The notes below the pieces were generated by a model. It saw only the letters and a list, made by a program, of their open reading frames with translations. It searched no databases and had not been told where the DNA came from. From positions 422,501 to 486,500 of the forward strand of contig LSRY02000026.1 of the NCBI GenBank assembly GCA_001643675.2: DNA of 64,000 bases, read 5' to 3'. Positions 11,715-22,978 of the stretch are shown in pieces. The position numbers and the translations under genes were made by a program. Position 1 is the stretch's first letter. The number at the start of each line of letters is the position of its first letter. This stretch comes from Monocercomonoides exilis. Its lineage: Eukaryota; Preaxostyla; Oxymonadida; Polymastigidae.

Positions 11715-14034
11715 GCACAACGATGCTACTGAATTTTCTCATCATTGTTGCCCAACTCATATTTTCCTTCACCTGGAAGCTTAAGATTCCCACTCACATG
11801 CTCCATCTCAATGTATATCGCTCCAGACTACACATTTTCTGCCTTTCACTCATTGAATGTGCATGCTTTTGTCCTTCCCATCTCACCTTCGAATTCTCCT
11901 CTCCCAGCTCTATCTCCAACACTGCTGTCTTCCCACTCTTCGGCTTCACTCCTTCCATTCGAAGCCCTTCTTCAACCAAAATCATCCCGTTTGTCTCTTC
12001 TGTTTCTTTATTTTTATTATCCTTTTTGATCTCTTTTCCCTCTCCGATTATTCCATTTTTGATGCTCATTGCTGCTTCTTTTTCCACTTCCACATTCTTC
12101 ATTTCCACATCCTCTATCACAACTTTCTATGCTCCTTCAACCGAATACGGTGTCACTTTGAACAAAGCTGTTTCCCCATCATTAACACATTTAATACCTG
12201 TCATCATCAATGTCCCTGCACTCACCTTCACAAGATGGATTTTTATTTCTTCCCCTGTATTTGTAAGCATCCCAAGTGTATTGGTCGATGTTGTTTGCTT
12301 AAAATCACAAGTGTCAATTGTTAGTGATGTTGATTCTGAATCAGCATGAATCAAGGCATATGTGCTTGAACTATCTTTCTGTTCATTTGCGACTAGTTCA
12401 GATGCTGATTTGAAATCAAACACCAAATTCTTGAATGTCACTGTTTTTTGACAGGTGAATAAATCGCTTTCAGAAATATTGCTACAATCTATCTCGACTT
12501 TTGTGTCAGCTTCATTTCCAGTTTCCTCTGCTTCTACCACTCCTTCGATCGTAATTCCTGTCTCTTTTGAGAATGTCACAGCATCTGCTTTAAGAACTTC
12601 TTGGTTTGATTTTCCTTTTTCTTTTAATATTTTAATAGAAAATTCTCCTGGACCTTTTGATTTATCCAATAAATCATTAGCTCCTTTTATTGTTGAAAAT
12701 GGTTTTGTTTTTGTTCCATCTGCTGTGCTATCATCTTCTCCTCCACTTTGAACATATGCCTCATGTGGATCAAAATATATTGCAGTGAAATCAATATCTT
12801 CACTTACATTAGCTCCCTTAGCTGCAACAAACCAGTCATTTGTTCCTTTCATATAATTTTTGGCAAATTTCTTTTTCATTTCTGTAGCAATCGTCTGTAA
12901 CTTTTCACTTTTCACATCAAGATACAAAAATGTCTGTTTATCTGAACCAGCTTTGCACCCACTAACTGTCAATTTATCTTCCTCAGACCATGTCAATTGA
13001 TTTGCATTTGAAATATTTGGCATCTTCAGATATATCCCACCTGATTTCCCATTGGCACATTCACATGATGTAAATGTTGTTGTTGCATTTGAAATTCGTG
13101 AACTTTCTCCTATATTAAATGTGCTATCTGATTGATCACTTTCAACATACAATGCTCCACTTGTGGCATTAGATGCTTCTGTTGATATGCAATTGGCAAA
13201 TGTACACCCATGGACATTCACTTCAATCTTAGTATCACTATTGTTTCCCCCAATCTTCACCACTGCACTTGCACTCGACTCTATGTTATTCAATGTCGAT
13301 GCAATCAATGTCACTTTTGTTGCTTTGTCAAACAAAAACGGAGTGGTTGAAAACTTAGCAGTGTTGTTATCATCACTGAAAGATACTGCCTCCATGTTGA
13401 ATTCACCTGCTTCCACTTTTACTAAATGTATATTGGCTGTTTCTGTTTCTGTTGGACGAACAAATTGGCAAGTGCTAATTGTCAGATTAGGTGAGAGTGG
13501 AGATGATTTTGTTGTCTTGAATGAAAGATCAGACAACACTTGAGTTGATCCCCCTGAATTTGCAACCAAACGGATAATAGCCAACGTGTTGTCATCATTA
13601 GATGGATTTCCAAGTGACACTGGATATATAAACTTCAGATACTTGAATGTCACATTTTGCTTGCAAGTGAACAGATTCTTGTTAGTATCACTTTCATCAT
13701 TTTCATCATTAAGATATGTACAGTTTATTTCCACTAACTCAGGAGTCCCATTTGCACCTTCATTTTGTTTTCCTTGGATCATTAATGGTTTATCTTTATC
13801 AAATTCATTCACTCCTGCAATTAATGCAGATGTATTATTTTCTTGCTTGATAATTGTAATGTTCAATTGTTCTGCATTTTCATCATTAAGCTTTGTCAAT
13901 GCCTCACTAATCTTTCCAACAGGTTTAGTTTCAGTTCCATCTCCACCAGTTGCTCCACTTTTAACGAACACTTCTTTTACATTTTCAGAATATATGGAAA
14001 GCACAACTTGTAAAAATACAAATGTCAAAAACAT
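11715..14034 (-). pseudogene. Surface protein A (A/B/C family), broken copy
   Basis: The ATG at 14034 opens a signal peptide, MFLTFVFLQVVLSIYS. The protein then follows surface protein B closely through its first module and into the second (landmarks VEINCTYL, QNVTFKYLKFIYP, HLVKVEAGEFNMEAVSF). A TAG at 12127-12129 stops the frame after 635 residues. Homology resumes in the same frame (KVVIEDVEMKNVEVEKEAA), shifts frame, and ends near 11715 in VSGNLKLPGEGKYELGNN. Compared with B, a block of more than 400 residues in the middle (end of module 2 to module 3) is missing, and everything after the KLELGDN-like motif, including the membrane anchor, is gone where the DIRS element begins. Sequence identity to B is very high over long blocks, pointing to recent duplication or gene conversion followed by decay. 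Confidence 0.85.
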
Positions 14035-14042
14035 TTTCAATT

Positions 14043-14076
14043 GATGTTCTTTTCTCAATTCAATCAAAGATCTACA
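14043..14076 (-). promoter_or_regulatory. Conserved 5' leader of surface pseudogene A
   Basis: The 34 bases just upstream of the start codon, beginning TGTAGATCTTTGATTGAATT, are identical to those in front of surface gene B (15945-15978). Distal upstream sequence is not similar. The block probably contains the transcription start or leader; its function is inferred from conservation only. Confidence 0.45.
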
Positions 14077-15944
14077 GACACATTAATCGTACAATTGTTG
14101 TTGTAATTTATGGTTTGAAACATACTTTGTATTTTTTGGTATTTTTTCGAATTATTGAAAATTTTCATATTTCATTAGAAAGAGTGTATTCATAAATATT
14201 ACTCATAGAAAATTCCTTTTTAAATTATTGATAATCAATAAAAGTCATTGTTTCATTTTTTCACTGATTATTATTTGTAGAGATTGGTTCACATTCAAAA
14301 TACTGGACTTGACATGTCTAATAATGTGTGAATTTTTCAAACAAAATTATTTTTCAGAAAGTGTTTCTGATTCTTGTGAGTTTTCCTATTATCTGTGCTT
14401 TTGATATGAAATGAATAAGGACAAATTGTGAAAATAAATGAAACAAACATTGAGTTGGAAGGGTTAATAATGTTTAATTGATAACATTTTTGTGAGACTG
14501 AGTTCACATGAAAAATAAAGAAACAGAATAAATATGATTTGTTTTTCTGGGTATGTGTCAATTAAATAAAGGGTATAACAATTGTCATAAGTGTATTTCG
14601 AATTAATACAATACCATTTTTGTTGACATTCAAATGGTGCAGTTTTTAATGGATAAAAAAAAATACATTCCATTAGTTGTTTTCAATAATGTTCTTCATT
14701 TATTGAATTCATGATTCAACATACTTCCATACAACAACCAGTGATGATTTTTCTCTCATTGAGCACAATCACATGTTGAATCATTGACAAAAGCCAATGG
14801 AAAGAGAAACATTTGATAATAATGATAATATTCATGTTTTATTGTTTAATTGTTTTGTTGTTTAAATGTTTGTTTGTTGTTCAATAAATAAATTGATAGA
14901 TGCACAAAACAAATTGAAATGATTGAATGTTTGAAAAGCATTTGTGTTAATTTAACATATATTTGTTTAATGTTTTGTTCGATGTGTGAAGTGTGTGGAC
15001 AAACTGCCAGTGGACAGCAACTTCTTATGGAAACACACACGTATTCATCAATGACACAGCAAAAGGCACAGTAATATGTGTGGGCTGTCATAGTGTCAAA
15101 GTAATCTCAACTTCACTTTCCTTCCATTCTTCAAAATGAACACCTTGCTGAATGTTTGAATGTGTTTGTGAGGATCAACCAAACATTTGTCGATGAAGAT
15201 CTGTTCTTGTTCCATGTTCCATGTTCCATGTTCCATGTTCCATGTTCCATGTTCCATGTTCCATTCCATTCCATTCCATTCCATTCCACATGTGAAATGG
15301 CAGAGATGGGCTTGGAATGGATACAGATGGAATGATTGCAGGAAAGGAAATGGACCATCATTGATGGACTTTGTTGTTGTAATGTATTTCGAATTGGAGA
15401 AAGAATAATAAATGACTTTTAGTCTCACTCTTGAAACAAAAGAACATGATGAGGTCAAGATGTTGTCCATGGAAAGGAAGCCAAGAAAATGTATGTCTGA
15501 GTTTATTCTGTCAATAAAAATAATTTTTATAATAATACAAATTTTTGTTTTTGGAACATGTTTTCAGTTTTCATGTATATTTATCAAACAACAGAGGGAT
15601 ACAGCGAAACAAGAAACAGAAGAAGAAGAAGGATTGTTGGTTTGATATGATTTGTTTGGGAGTTGTGAATGGAGTGTTTTTGATTCATTATGATGTGACA
15701 GATCTTCCTATTATTTATTATGAGAAAACACAACAAGAACTTTCCATCAGCAAAATCAAAGAGATCATCCGATATCATTTGATATCATCAGGAACATTGT
15801 ATCTTTTGTTCAGTTTGTCCATGAGCTTGATTGGGAGTTTTTGAAAAGTGGATGAAGATATGGTGATAGTTTTGAAGAAACAAGAGTGGATGAGAACCAC
15901 TTTACAAGAGATGGAGCAAATGAGATGGAAAAGCTGTCAAGATT
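14077..15944. other. Divergent intergenic region between surface genes A and B
   Basis: AT-rich for its first 1 kb, with no recognisable gene. A heptamer/pentamer tandem repeat lies at 15209-15287. At 15560-15844 a plus-strand open stretch without ATG (DMICLGVVNGVFLIHYDV) could be an old exon but has no identifiable homologue. Promoters for the two divergent genes must lie here. Confidence 0.5.
15209..15287. repeat. Tandem TTCCATG then ATTCC repeats
   Basis: About eight copies of the heptamer TTCCATG are followed directly by about five copies of the pentamer ATTCC. The pentamer looks derived from the heptamer by loss of TG. It is a simple-sequence array. Confidence 0.9.
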
Positions 15945-15978
15945 TGTAGATCTTTGATTGAATTGAGAAAAGAACATC
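15945..15978 (+). promoter_or_regulatory. Conserved 5' leader of surface gene B
   Basis: Identical to the 34-base leader of pseudogene A (14043-14076), ending 8 bases before the ATG. A shorter trace (TTTGATTGA) survives upstream of gene C near 63430. The function is inferred. Confidence 0.45.
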
Positions 15979-15986
15979 GTTTGAAA

Positions 15987-18900
15987 ATGTTTCTAACATT
16001 GGTATTTTTGCAAGTTGTGCTTTCCATATATGCAGATGGTGATGTTAAAGAAGTGTTTGTTAAAAGTGGAGGAAACGGAACTGAAGGAACATCAAATGAC
16101 CCTGTTGGAACAATTAAAGGAGCATATGATAAGCTTACTGATGAAAATGCAAAAGGATACAACATTACAATTATAAAGCAAGAAGATGGTCAGCCTGCAT
16201 TAATTGCAGGAGTGAATGAATTTGATAAAAACGTTTCATTAATGATCCAAGGAAAACAAAATGAAGGTGCAAATGGGACTCCTGAGTTAGTGGAAATAAA
16301 CTGTACATATCTTGCTGAGGGAAATAATGAAAATGAAAACAAGGATCTGTTCACTTGTAAGCAAAATGTGACATTCAAGTATCTGAAGTTTATATATCCG
16401 TTATCACTTGGAAACGCATCTAATGATGACAACACGTTGGCTATTATCCGTTTGGTTGCAAATTCAGGGGGATCAACTCAAGTGTTGTCTGATCTTTCAT
16501 TCAAGACAACAAAATCATCTCCACTCTCACCTAATCTGACAATTAGCACTTGCCAATTTGTTCGTCCAACAGAAACAGAAACAGCCAATATACATTTAGT
16601 AAAAGTGGAAGCAGGTGAATTCAACATGGAGGCAGTATCTTTCAGTGATGATAACAACACTGCTAAGTTTTCAACCACTCCGTTTTTGTTTGACAAAGCA
16701 ACAAAAGTGACATTGATTGCATCGACATTGAATAACATAGAGTCGAGTGCAAGTGCAGTGGTGAAGATTGGGGGAAACAATAGTGATACTAAGATTGAAG
16801 TGAATGTCCATGGGTGTACATTTGCCAATTGCATATCAACAGAAGCATCTAATGCCACAAGTGGAGCATTGTATGTTGAAAGTGATCAATCAGATAGCAC
16901 ATTTAATATAGGAGAAAGTTCACGAATTTCAAATGCAACAACAACATTTACATCATGTGAATGTGCCAATGGGAAATCAGGTGGGATATATCTGAAGATG
17001 ACAAAAATTGATAGTGCAGAAAAACTGACATGGTCTGAGGAAGATAAATTGACAGTTAGTGGGTGCAAAGCTGGTTCAGATAAACAGACATTTTTGTATC
17101 TTGATGTGAACAGTGAAAAGTTACAGACGATTGCTACAGAAATGAAAAAGAAATTTGCCAAAAATTATATGAAAGGAACAAATGACTGGTTTGTTGCAGC
17201 TAAGGGAGCTAATGTAAGTGAAGATATTGATTTCACTGCAATATATTTTGATCCACATGAGGCATATGTTCAAAGTGGAGGAGAAGATGATAGCACAGCA
17301 GATGGAACAAAAACAAAACCATTTTCAACAATAAAAGGAGCTAATGATTTATTGGATAAATCAAAAGGTCCAGGAGAATTTTCTATTAAAATATTAAAAG
17401 AAAAAGGAAAATCAAACCAAGAAGTTCTTAAAGCAGATGCTGTGACATTCTCAAAAGAGACAGGAATTACGATCGAAGGAGTGGTAGAAGCAGAGGAAAC
17501 TGGAAATGAAGCTGACACAAAAGTTGAGATAGATTGTAGCAATATTTCTGAAAGCGATTTATTCACCTGTCAAAAAACAGTGACATTCAAGAATTTGATA
17601 TTCGATTTCAAATCAACATCTGGACAAGTGAAAAATCAATTTGAAGGAAATGAAGGACCATATGCCTTGATTCATGCTACTGATGGATCAGTTTCTCTAA
17701 CAATTGACACTTGTGATTTTAAGCTTACAACACAAACAAATACACTTGGGATGCTAACAAACACAGGGGAAGAAGTGAAATCTCATCTTGTGAAAGTGAG
17801 TGCAGGGACATTGACAATGAACAAGGTCGAATGCACTTCTGAGAACGAAGTGAAATTTTCAGAGACACCATTTTTGGTTGATGGAACAACAACAGCAGTG
17901 ACAGCTGTATCATTGACATCATTGAATCTGAAGAAGATAACATCAAATGGAAGTGCTGTTATAAAAATTGTTGGAAATACAGACACAGCTATTTCAGTGA
18001 AATTGGACACATGCACATTCACAGAATGCAAATCGGAAGATGCATCAACAGATACATGTGGAGCACTTTATGTGAAGAGCGAACATGCAGAAAGCACATT
18101 CTCCATTGGAAACACTGGGAAAACAACATTTGAAAATTGCACATGTACAAAGGGGAAATCAGGAGCAATATGTCTGGAAATGACAGGAATAACAAAAGCA
18201 GATGAACTGACATGGCCAGAAACAGGAACCAATTTAGAATTTACTGGATGCAAGGTTTCAGATTCAGATGCAACTTCGAATGCTGAAAAGAACACAGGAT
18301 TGTATTTAGATGTGCCAGTCAGCCTTCACAGAGACATTGCAAAAGCGATGAAGCAAAGCTTTGCATCTGGATACAAGAAAAATGAAAATAAATGCTTTGT
18401 TGTTGCAAAAGGAACTGATAATGAAAATGAAGTTGATTTCACAGAAGTGTATTTTGATCCGAACACAAATGTGTATGTGAGTCCAGCAGGAAGTGATGAT
18501 AACAACGATAATGGATTGAGCTATGAAAAGCCAAAGAAAAAACTGGATTCAGCATATAAATTGCTTGGAGAGGGTGTTGGAGGAGAAAAGTTCAAGATCA
18601 ACATCATCAAAACTCATGAATCATTCAAAGCTGCAGCTGTTACACTTGAGAAATTTTCATTGATAACTATTGTGGGTGTATCCAAAGCAAATGGAGAAGA
18701 AAAAGAAACAGAAGTGGAGATTGATTGTAATGTTAAATCAGAAAGTCATTTGTTCACATGCAAGAGTGAAGTTGAGTTCAGAGGAATATCCTTCTTGTTC
18801 CCATTGTCATTGGATGAGCCAGAGGAATCAAATACCGATCCACATTCATTGATTGTTGCAGATTGTGAAAGTGCTAAGTTGAGTATTGTGAACTGCAAAT

Positions 18901-19730
18901 TTGTGAGACCAGAGCCAATTGCACCCAGAAATGATGAAGAAATTGCCAAATTCCATCTTGTGAATGTGACAGAAGGAGAACTTATAATGAGTGGAGTTGA
19001 ATGCAAGGGTGATAATGAAGTGAACTTCCAAGAATCACTGTTTGTTATTAACGAATCCTCTTCAGTCAAATTAGATACAGTTGAGATCAACAAAGTGAGT
19101 GTGACAGATGGAGCAGCAATCAACATCCAAGATGCAGCTGAAAAAGCATCGAGTGTTCGAATAGAAGGGTTGAGCATGAATGGAGTGAAATCATCGAAGG
19201 GATTGTGTGCAGGTGTATTGATCAAGATGGTTGATAATGGTTCGAAAGTGGAAATGGGAAGAGAAAAGAAATGTTCATTCAAATCGTGTGAAGCAGCAAG
19301 TGGAAAGGCAGGAGCTATTCTCATTGAAGTGAAAGATGCAGTTGATAATTTGAAACTTCCAGGTGAAGGCAAACTTGAGTTAGGTGACAACAAAGGGAAA
19401 GATTCATCGGTGGCATCACTGTGCATCATTGCTCCAGACTTTGATAAGTTCAGCCAACAGAAAGACGCCTTTGCATTTGCGAAGGACTACAACGATGGCA
19501 ACAAAGGATGGATTGTGGGGGCAACAGATGAAGAGGCTGCTCCTGAAGATGTGTATGAGAAATACCTGAAGGAGAAGAAAGATGAGCCAGAACCAGAAAA
19601 GAAGAAGAAGATGAGTGCATGGACTGTGGTTGCTATTGTGGTTCCTATTGTGGTTGTGGTGGTTGTGGTGGTTGTGGTGGTTGTGGTGGTTGTGGTGGTT
19701 GTGGTGGTTGTGGTGGTTGTGAAGAAGTGA
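15987..19730 (+). CDS. Surface protein B: three-module Pmp-like protein with polyvaline anchor
   Basis: This is a 1247-residue protein and the only fully intact member of the A/B/C family here. The ATG at 15987 is chosen because it starts a signal peptide (MFLTLVFLQVVLSIYA); the open frame reaches upstream to a TTG but without ATG. Three modules of about 400 residues start near residues 23 (VFVKSGGNG), 425 (AYVQSGGEDD) and 827 (VYVSPAGSDD). Each contains a VEIDC or VEINC site, an LFTCK/Q motif, a strand-rich stretch with regularly spaced C, and HLVKV/N boxes, typical of right-handed beta-helix surface proteins. The C-terminus is a charged linker (EPEPEKKKK), then SAWTVVAIVVPI, 24 consecutive valines and KK. 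It is likely secreted and anchored in the plasma membrane as an antigen or adhesin. No enzymatic motif is seen. The paralogues are A (broken) and C. Confidence 0.85.
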   Translation: MFLTLVFLQVVLSIYADGDVKEVFVKSGGNGTEGTSNDPVGTIKGAYDKLTDENAKGYNITIIKQEDGQPALIAGVNEFDKNVSLMIQGKQNEGANGTPELVEINCTYLAEGNNENENKDLFTCKQNVTFKYLKFIYPLSLGNASNDDNTLAIIRLVANSGGSTQVLSDLSFKTTKSSPLSPNLTISTCQFVRPTETETANIHLVKVEAGEFNMEAVSFSDDNNTAKFSTTPFLFDKATKVTLIASTLNNIESSASAVVKIGGNNSDTKIEVNVHGCTFANCISTEASNATSGALYVESDQSDSTFNIGESSRISNATTTFTSCECANGKSGGIYLKMTKIDSAEKLTWSEEDKLTVSGCKAGSDKQTFLYLDVNSEKLQTIATEMKKKFAKNYMKGTNDWFVAAKGANVSEDIDFTAIYFDPHEAYVQSGGEDDSTADGTKTKPFSTIKGANDLLDKSKGPGEFSIKILKEKGKSNQEVLKADAVTFSKETGITIEGVVEAEETGNEADTKVEIDCSNISESDLFTCQKTVTFKNLIFDFKSTSGQVKNQFEGNEGPYALIHATDGSVSLTIDTCDFKLTTQTNTLGMLTNTGEEVKSHLVKVSAGTLTMNKVECTSENEVKFSETPFLVDGTTTAVTAVSLTSLNLKKITSNGSAVIKIVGNTDTAISVKLDTCTFTECKSEDASTDTCGALYVKSEHAESTFSIGNTGKTTFENCTCTKGKSGAICLEMTGITKADELTWPETGTNLEFTGCKVSDSDATSNAEKNTGLYLDVPVSLHRDIAKAMKQSFASGYKKNENKCFVVAKGTDNENEVDFTEVYFDPNTNVYVSPAGSDDNNDNGLSYEKPKKKLDSAYKLLGEGVGGEKFKINIIKTHESFKAAAVTLEKFSLITIVGVSKANGEEKETEVEIDCNVKSESHLFTCKSEVEFRGISFLFPLSLDEPEESNTDPHSLIVADCESAKLSIVNCKFVRPEPIAPRNDEEIAKFHLVNVTEGELIMSGVECKGDNEVNFQESLFVINESSSVKLDTVEINKVSVTDGAAINIQDAAEKASSVRIEGLSMNGVKSSKGLCAGVLIKMVDNGSKVEMGREKKCSFKSCEAASGKAGAILIEVKDAVDNLKLPGEGKLELGDNKGKDSSVASLCIIAPDFDKFSQQKDAFAFAKDYNDGNKGWIVGATDEEAAPEDVYEKYLKEKKDEPEPEKKKKMSAWTVVAIVVPIVVVVVVVVVVVVVVVVVVVVVVVVKK
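19650..19721 (+). repeat. 9-bp minisatellite encoding the polyvaline anchor
   Basis: Eight perfect copies of a 9-mer (GTG-GTT-GTG in frame) code for 24 valines at the end of surface gene B. Paralogue C has an ordinary Val/Ile membrane segment followed by RKRRSRNN at this place, so the array has expanded in B and replaced the cytoplasmic tail. Confidence 0.9.
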
Positions 19731-20675
19731 AGATAGAAGAATAATTATGATGATGTTGGAAGAGACAAGGGATAGGAGATGAGGAGCAATGTGTTAGAAA
19801 GATGGTATCTGAGAAGAAGAGAAAGAGTGGGAGGAGTAAAATTCTTAACTATCAATTGATATTTTTATTTTTAATTTTGTGTAATTACCCGTCCACAATA
19901 TTGCTGCTGATTGTGAAAGATTATACAAATGTGAATGTGAAATATGTATTTATATTTGTATATGTACACTATTCTTTTTATTCACAATTCACTATTTCCA
20001 GAAAAGCCTTGGAATGAGTTTGAGGGTGGAGGAGAAGAAGAGAAGAAGAAGAGAGAAAGGCTTCTGATGTTTGTGATGGTTGAGAGATCATAAAACATAT
20101 CATTGTATTTTTGATTGTCAATTTTAATGTATTATTTAACTCGACTTCACCAACTATAATTTTTTTTAGAAGTTGCAAGTTGGTTTAGTCGTTGTTTTTC
20201 TTTTAATGCTAATTTATATTTTTGTTCTTTAGTTCTTTTAATTTTTGTTTTTTGCTATTATCTTTTGACTTGCTGAAAGGATGCGCTTTCAATTCAGCAG
20301 GAAAGATGCTAAGTTTTTTCTTTGCTGAATTGGACATATTTGCCATTTTTTTTTTTTCTTTTTTCATATTTCAATTATTTGACTGGCACATCGATCAAAA
20401 AGAAATTATTTGGATTCTTTGTTTTTCAGTTCACTTTATTTGGAGCACAGGTATTTGTGAAGACTAACAAGAGTAAAAACATGAGAAACGGTATAAAACA
20501 TTTTTTTTTAAAAAATAAATCAAAGAGGGGGCTCATCCACAAAGTTTGATGCTGCAAAAGCAGTTTCTTCGGAAAATAAGAAAACAACAAAAAAGCAGCT
20601 GAAATGAGGTGGAGGAAGGAAGGAAAGACAAGATAGATTCTGTGTGATGCTTCTACTACAATAGAGTTTTCATCT
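19731..20675. other. 3' flank of gene B, no gene seen
   Basis: Short, low-complexity open stretches only. The sequence becomes pyrimidine-rich toward the minisatellite on its right. Confidence 0.5.
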
Positions 20676-21612
20676 TTCCTCTTTCTTCTTTCCTCTTTCT
20701 TCTTTCCTCTTTCTTTTTTCCTCTTTCTTTTTTCCTCTTTCTTTTTTCCTCTTTCTTTTTTCCTCTTTCTTTTTTCCTCTTTCTTTTTTCCTCTTTCTTT
20801 TTTCCTCTTTCTTTTTTCCTCTTTCTTTTTTCCTCTTTCTTTTTTCCTCTTTCTTTTTTTTTCTTTCTTTTTTCCTCTTTCTTTTTTCCTCTTTCTTTTT
20901 TCCTCTTTCTTTTTTCCTCTTTCTTTTTTCCTCTTTCTTTTTTCCTCTTTCTTTTTTCCTCTTTCTTTTTTCCTCTTTCTTTTTTCCTCTTTCTTTTTTC
21001 CTCTTTCTTTTTTCCTCTTTCTTTTTTCCTCTTTCTTTTTCCTCTTTCTTTTTTCCTCTTTCTTTTTTCCTCTTTCTTTTTTTCCTCTTTCTTTTTTCCT
21101 CTTTCTTTTTTCCTCTTTCTTTTTTCCTCTTTCTTTTTTCCTCTTTCTTTTTTTCCTCTTTCTTTTTTCCTCTTTCTTTTTTCCTCTTTCTTTTTTTCCT
21201 CTTTCTTTTTTCCTCTTTCTTTTTTCCTCTTTCTTTTTTCCTCTTTCTTTTTTCCTCTTTCTTTTTTTTTCTTTCTTTTTTCCTCTTTCTTTTTTCCTCT
21301 TTCTTTTTTCCTCTTTCTTTTTTCCTCTTTCTTTTTTCCTCTTTCTTTTTTCCTCTTTCTTTTTTCCTCTTTCTTTTTTCCTCTTTCTTTTTTCCTCTTT
21401 CTTTTTTCCTCTTTCTTTTTTCCTCTTTCTTTTTTCCTCTTTCTTTTTTCCTCTTTCTTTTTTCCTCTTTCTTTTTTCCTCTTTCTTTTTTCCTCTTTCT
21501 TTTTTCCTCTTTCTTTTTTCCTCTTTCTTTTTTCCTCTTTCTTTTTTCCTCTTTCTTTTTTCCTCTTTCTTTTTTCCTCTTTCTTTTTTCCTCTTTCTTT
21601 TTTTTTCTTCAT
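20676..21612. repeat. ~0.9-kb polypyrimidine/polypurine minisatellite, 14-bp unit
   Basis: About 65 copies of CCTCTTTCTTTTTT are arranged head to tail, with a few 13- and 15-bp variants and occasional CC-to-TT changes that recur in register (near 20855 and 21265). The plus strand is essentially pure pyrimidine. Because 14 is not a multiple of 3, all three minus-strand frames read through as the same Lys/Arg/Glu-rich 14-residue repeat. These long open frames are a by-product of the array, not a gene. Confidence 0.95.
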
Positions 21613-22244
21613 CACCTTTCTGGCAAGATGTGCCAGATGCTCCAACATCAATCTTTTTCCCAAAATAACTTTTTCTATTCATTCAACACTTTTTTTGTTA
21701 CTTTCTTCTCCTCCTTTTCATTCCTTCTTCTCATATCATCACCTTTGCTCTTCTGCCCACCTGATTTCCCTTCACTTTCGTTCTCTCATTTTCTCTCTCA
21801 CTTGTTGCTTCTTTTTCTCTGTCTTCTTCCCTCTTTTCTCCTGTTTGTTTACACCTTCTTCTGCTGCCTCCAAAATCTCCTTCAATCAAGCATTTTCTTT
21901 TAAAGAAAAAAAAGATTAAATAGAAAATACATTTTCGACTCAGGTTTATTCTCTCAACCAACATGCATCGCTTCAGCTTTTATTGTCTCAAAAGCCTAAT
22001 TTTCTCACAACTTCATTTTAGTTCTGATGAGGTTGAAATATAAAATTCGATCTTCGTCGATAGAAGGGATTTGCACTTTGCGCGAGGTCAAAGAAAGCAA
22101 CAGAATATCATTGTTGCCTGCAAACAATTAATTCGTCTGTTCTTTGATGTGAAGATAATCAATAGGAGCTGTGTTGAAATTGCTTGCATTGCAAACTTGC
22201 AATGAGCATAATGTCATTTCACTTCAAAAACTGCAGACCTAAGA
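21613..22244. other. Spacer, no gene seen
   Basis: The first ~280 bases remain pyrimidine-rich and the rest is mixed sequence. Nothing recognisable. Confidence 0.5.
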
Positions 22245-22978
22245 ATGGTTTATCATTTATTTATTAGAGTGTCATTAGTAATAGACATCTTAACAAAACT
22301 TATTTCTAAGGAGAAAATGAGTTGTCCAAACCAAGTCTTCTGTTATAAATACCAGGAGAAACGTGATCACTTTCAATGGAATAATATAACCTCTTTTACA
22401 GTCATGTTAGCCCTTGAACATGTGAATAGGTATTTAAGATTTTCAACACCATCTTTGAACATTAGCTTTTCGTTCGACAATGCATCAAATATGTATGTTA
22501 TTGAAGTCAAGGAGCAAACCAATGAAGGAAATGCTGGTGATTCCAACAACAATTCTATTTCCTATTGATTTCTTGGACAAATTTTATTCAAAAAAGTTGA
22601 TATTAATGTTGGTCGTTACATGTTTTTTCAGCACCTGTTGATGGTCACTCTTCTTGGTGCATTTGTAACGATTCATTGACCTATACAGTTTCAATTGAAA
22701 AATGGTCATCATCATGGAAAATCTTGGGAGACAAAGGGTACAAATCTTCATTTTCTCATTATGTGAGAACTGCTTCACTAAAGTCAATGAAGGAAAATGA
22801 GGAAGAAGGAAATGGGATATTCGGATTATCACTTAAAAATTGTGATAAAACAACTAACTCGCATAATCAAATTAAACAGAATTCAACAACTGTATCGATT
22901 CAAAACACGTCATTAATCAGGTCAGATTCATCTTTCATCACTGCTCTTCTCAATTCAACTGATCCATTCCTTTTGTGA
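22245..22978 (+). CDS. Unknown protein, probably two exons
   Basis: The ATG at 22245 opens a frame that runs to about 22536. An intron of 95 bases (22537-22631, GTGATT...TTTTTTCAG) restores a continuous frame to a TGA at 22976-22978, joining NEGNA to PVDGHSSWCICNDSL. The predicted protein is about 212 residues. It begins with a short hydrophobic stretch, contains Phe/Ser/Asn-rich strand-like sequence (SLNISFSFDNASNMYVIEV) and ends Ser/Thr/Asn-rich. It matches no family I recognise; the composition is compatible with an ectodomain fragment. A further Ser/Asn-rich open stretch at 23049-23270 could be a continuation. The splice prediction rests on frame continuity only, and the donor differs from the GTTTG donors seen elsewhere in the window. 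Confidence 0.35.

Noticed and set aside
12127-14067. Surface gene A as an intact 646-codon gene starting at TTG
   Set aside because: The first 11 codons lack ATG and homology continues past the TAG at 12127, so it is a truncated pseudogene starting at 14034.
20676-21612. CRISPR-like array
   Set aside because: The repeat is contiguous without unique spacers, in a eukaryotic setting.
20426-21682. 418- and 335-codon Lys/Arg/Glu-rich open frames on the minus strand
   Set aside because: They are translations of the 14-bp minisatellite. All frames stay open because the unit has no stop and its length is not a multiple of three.
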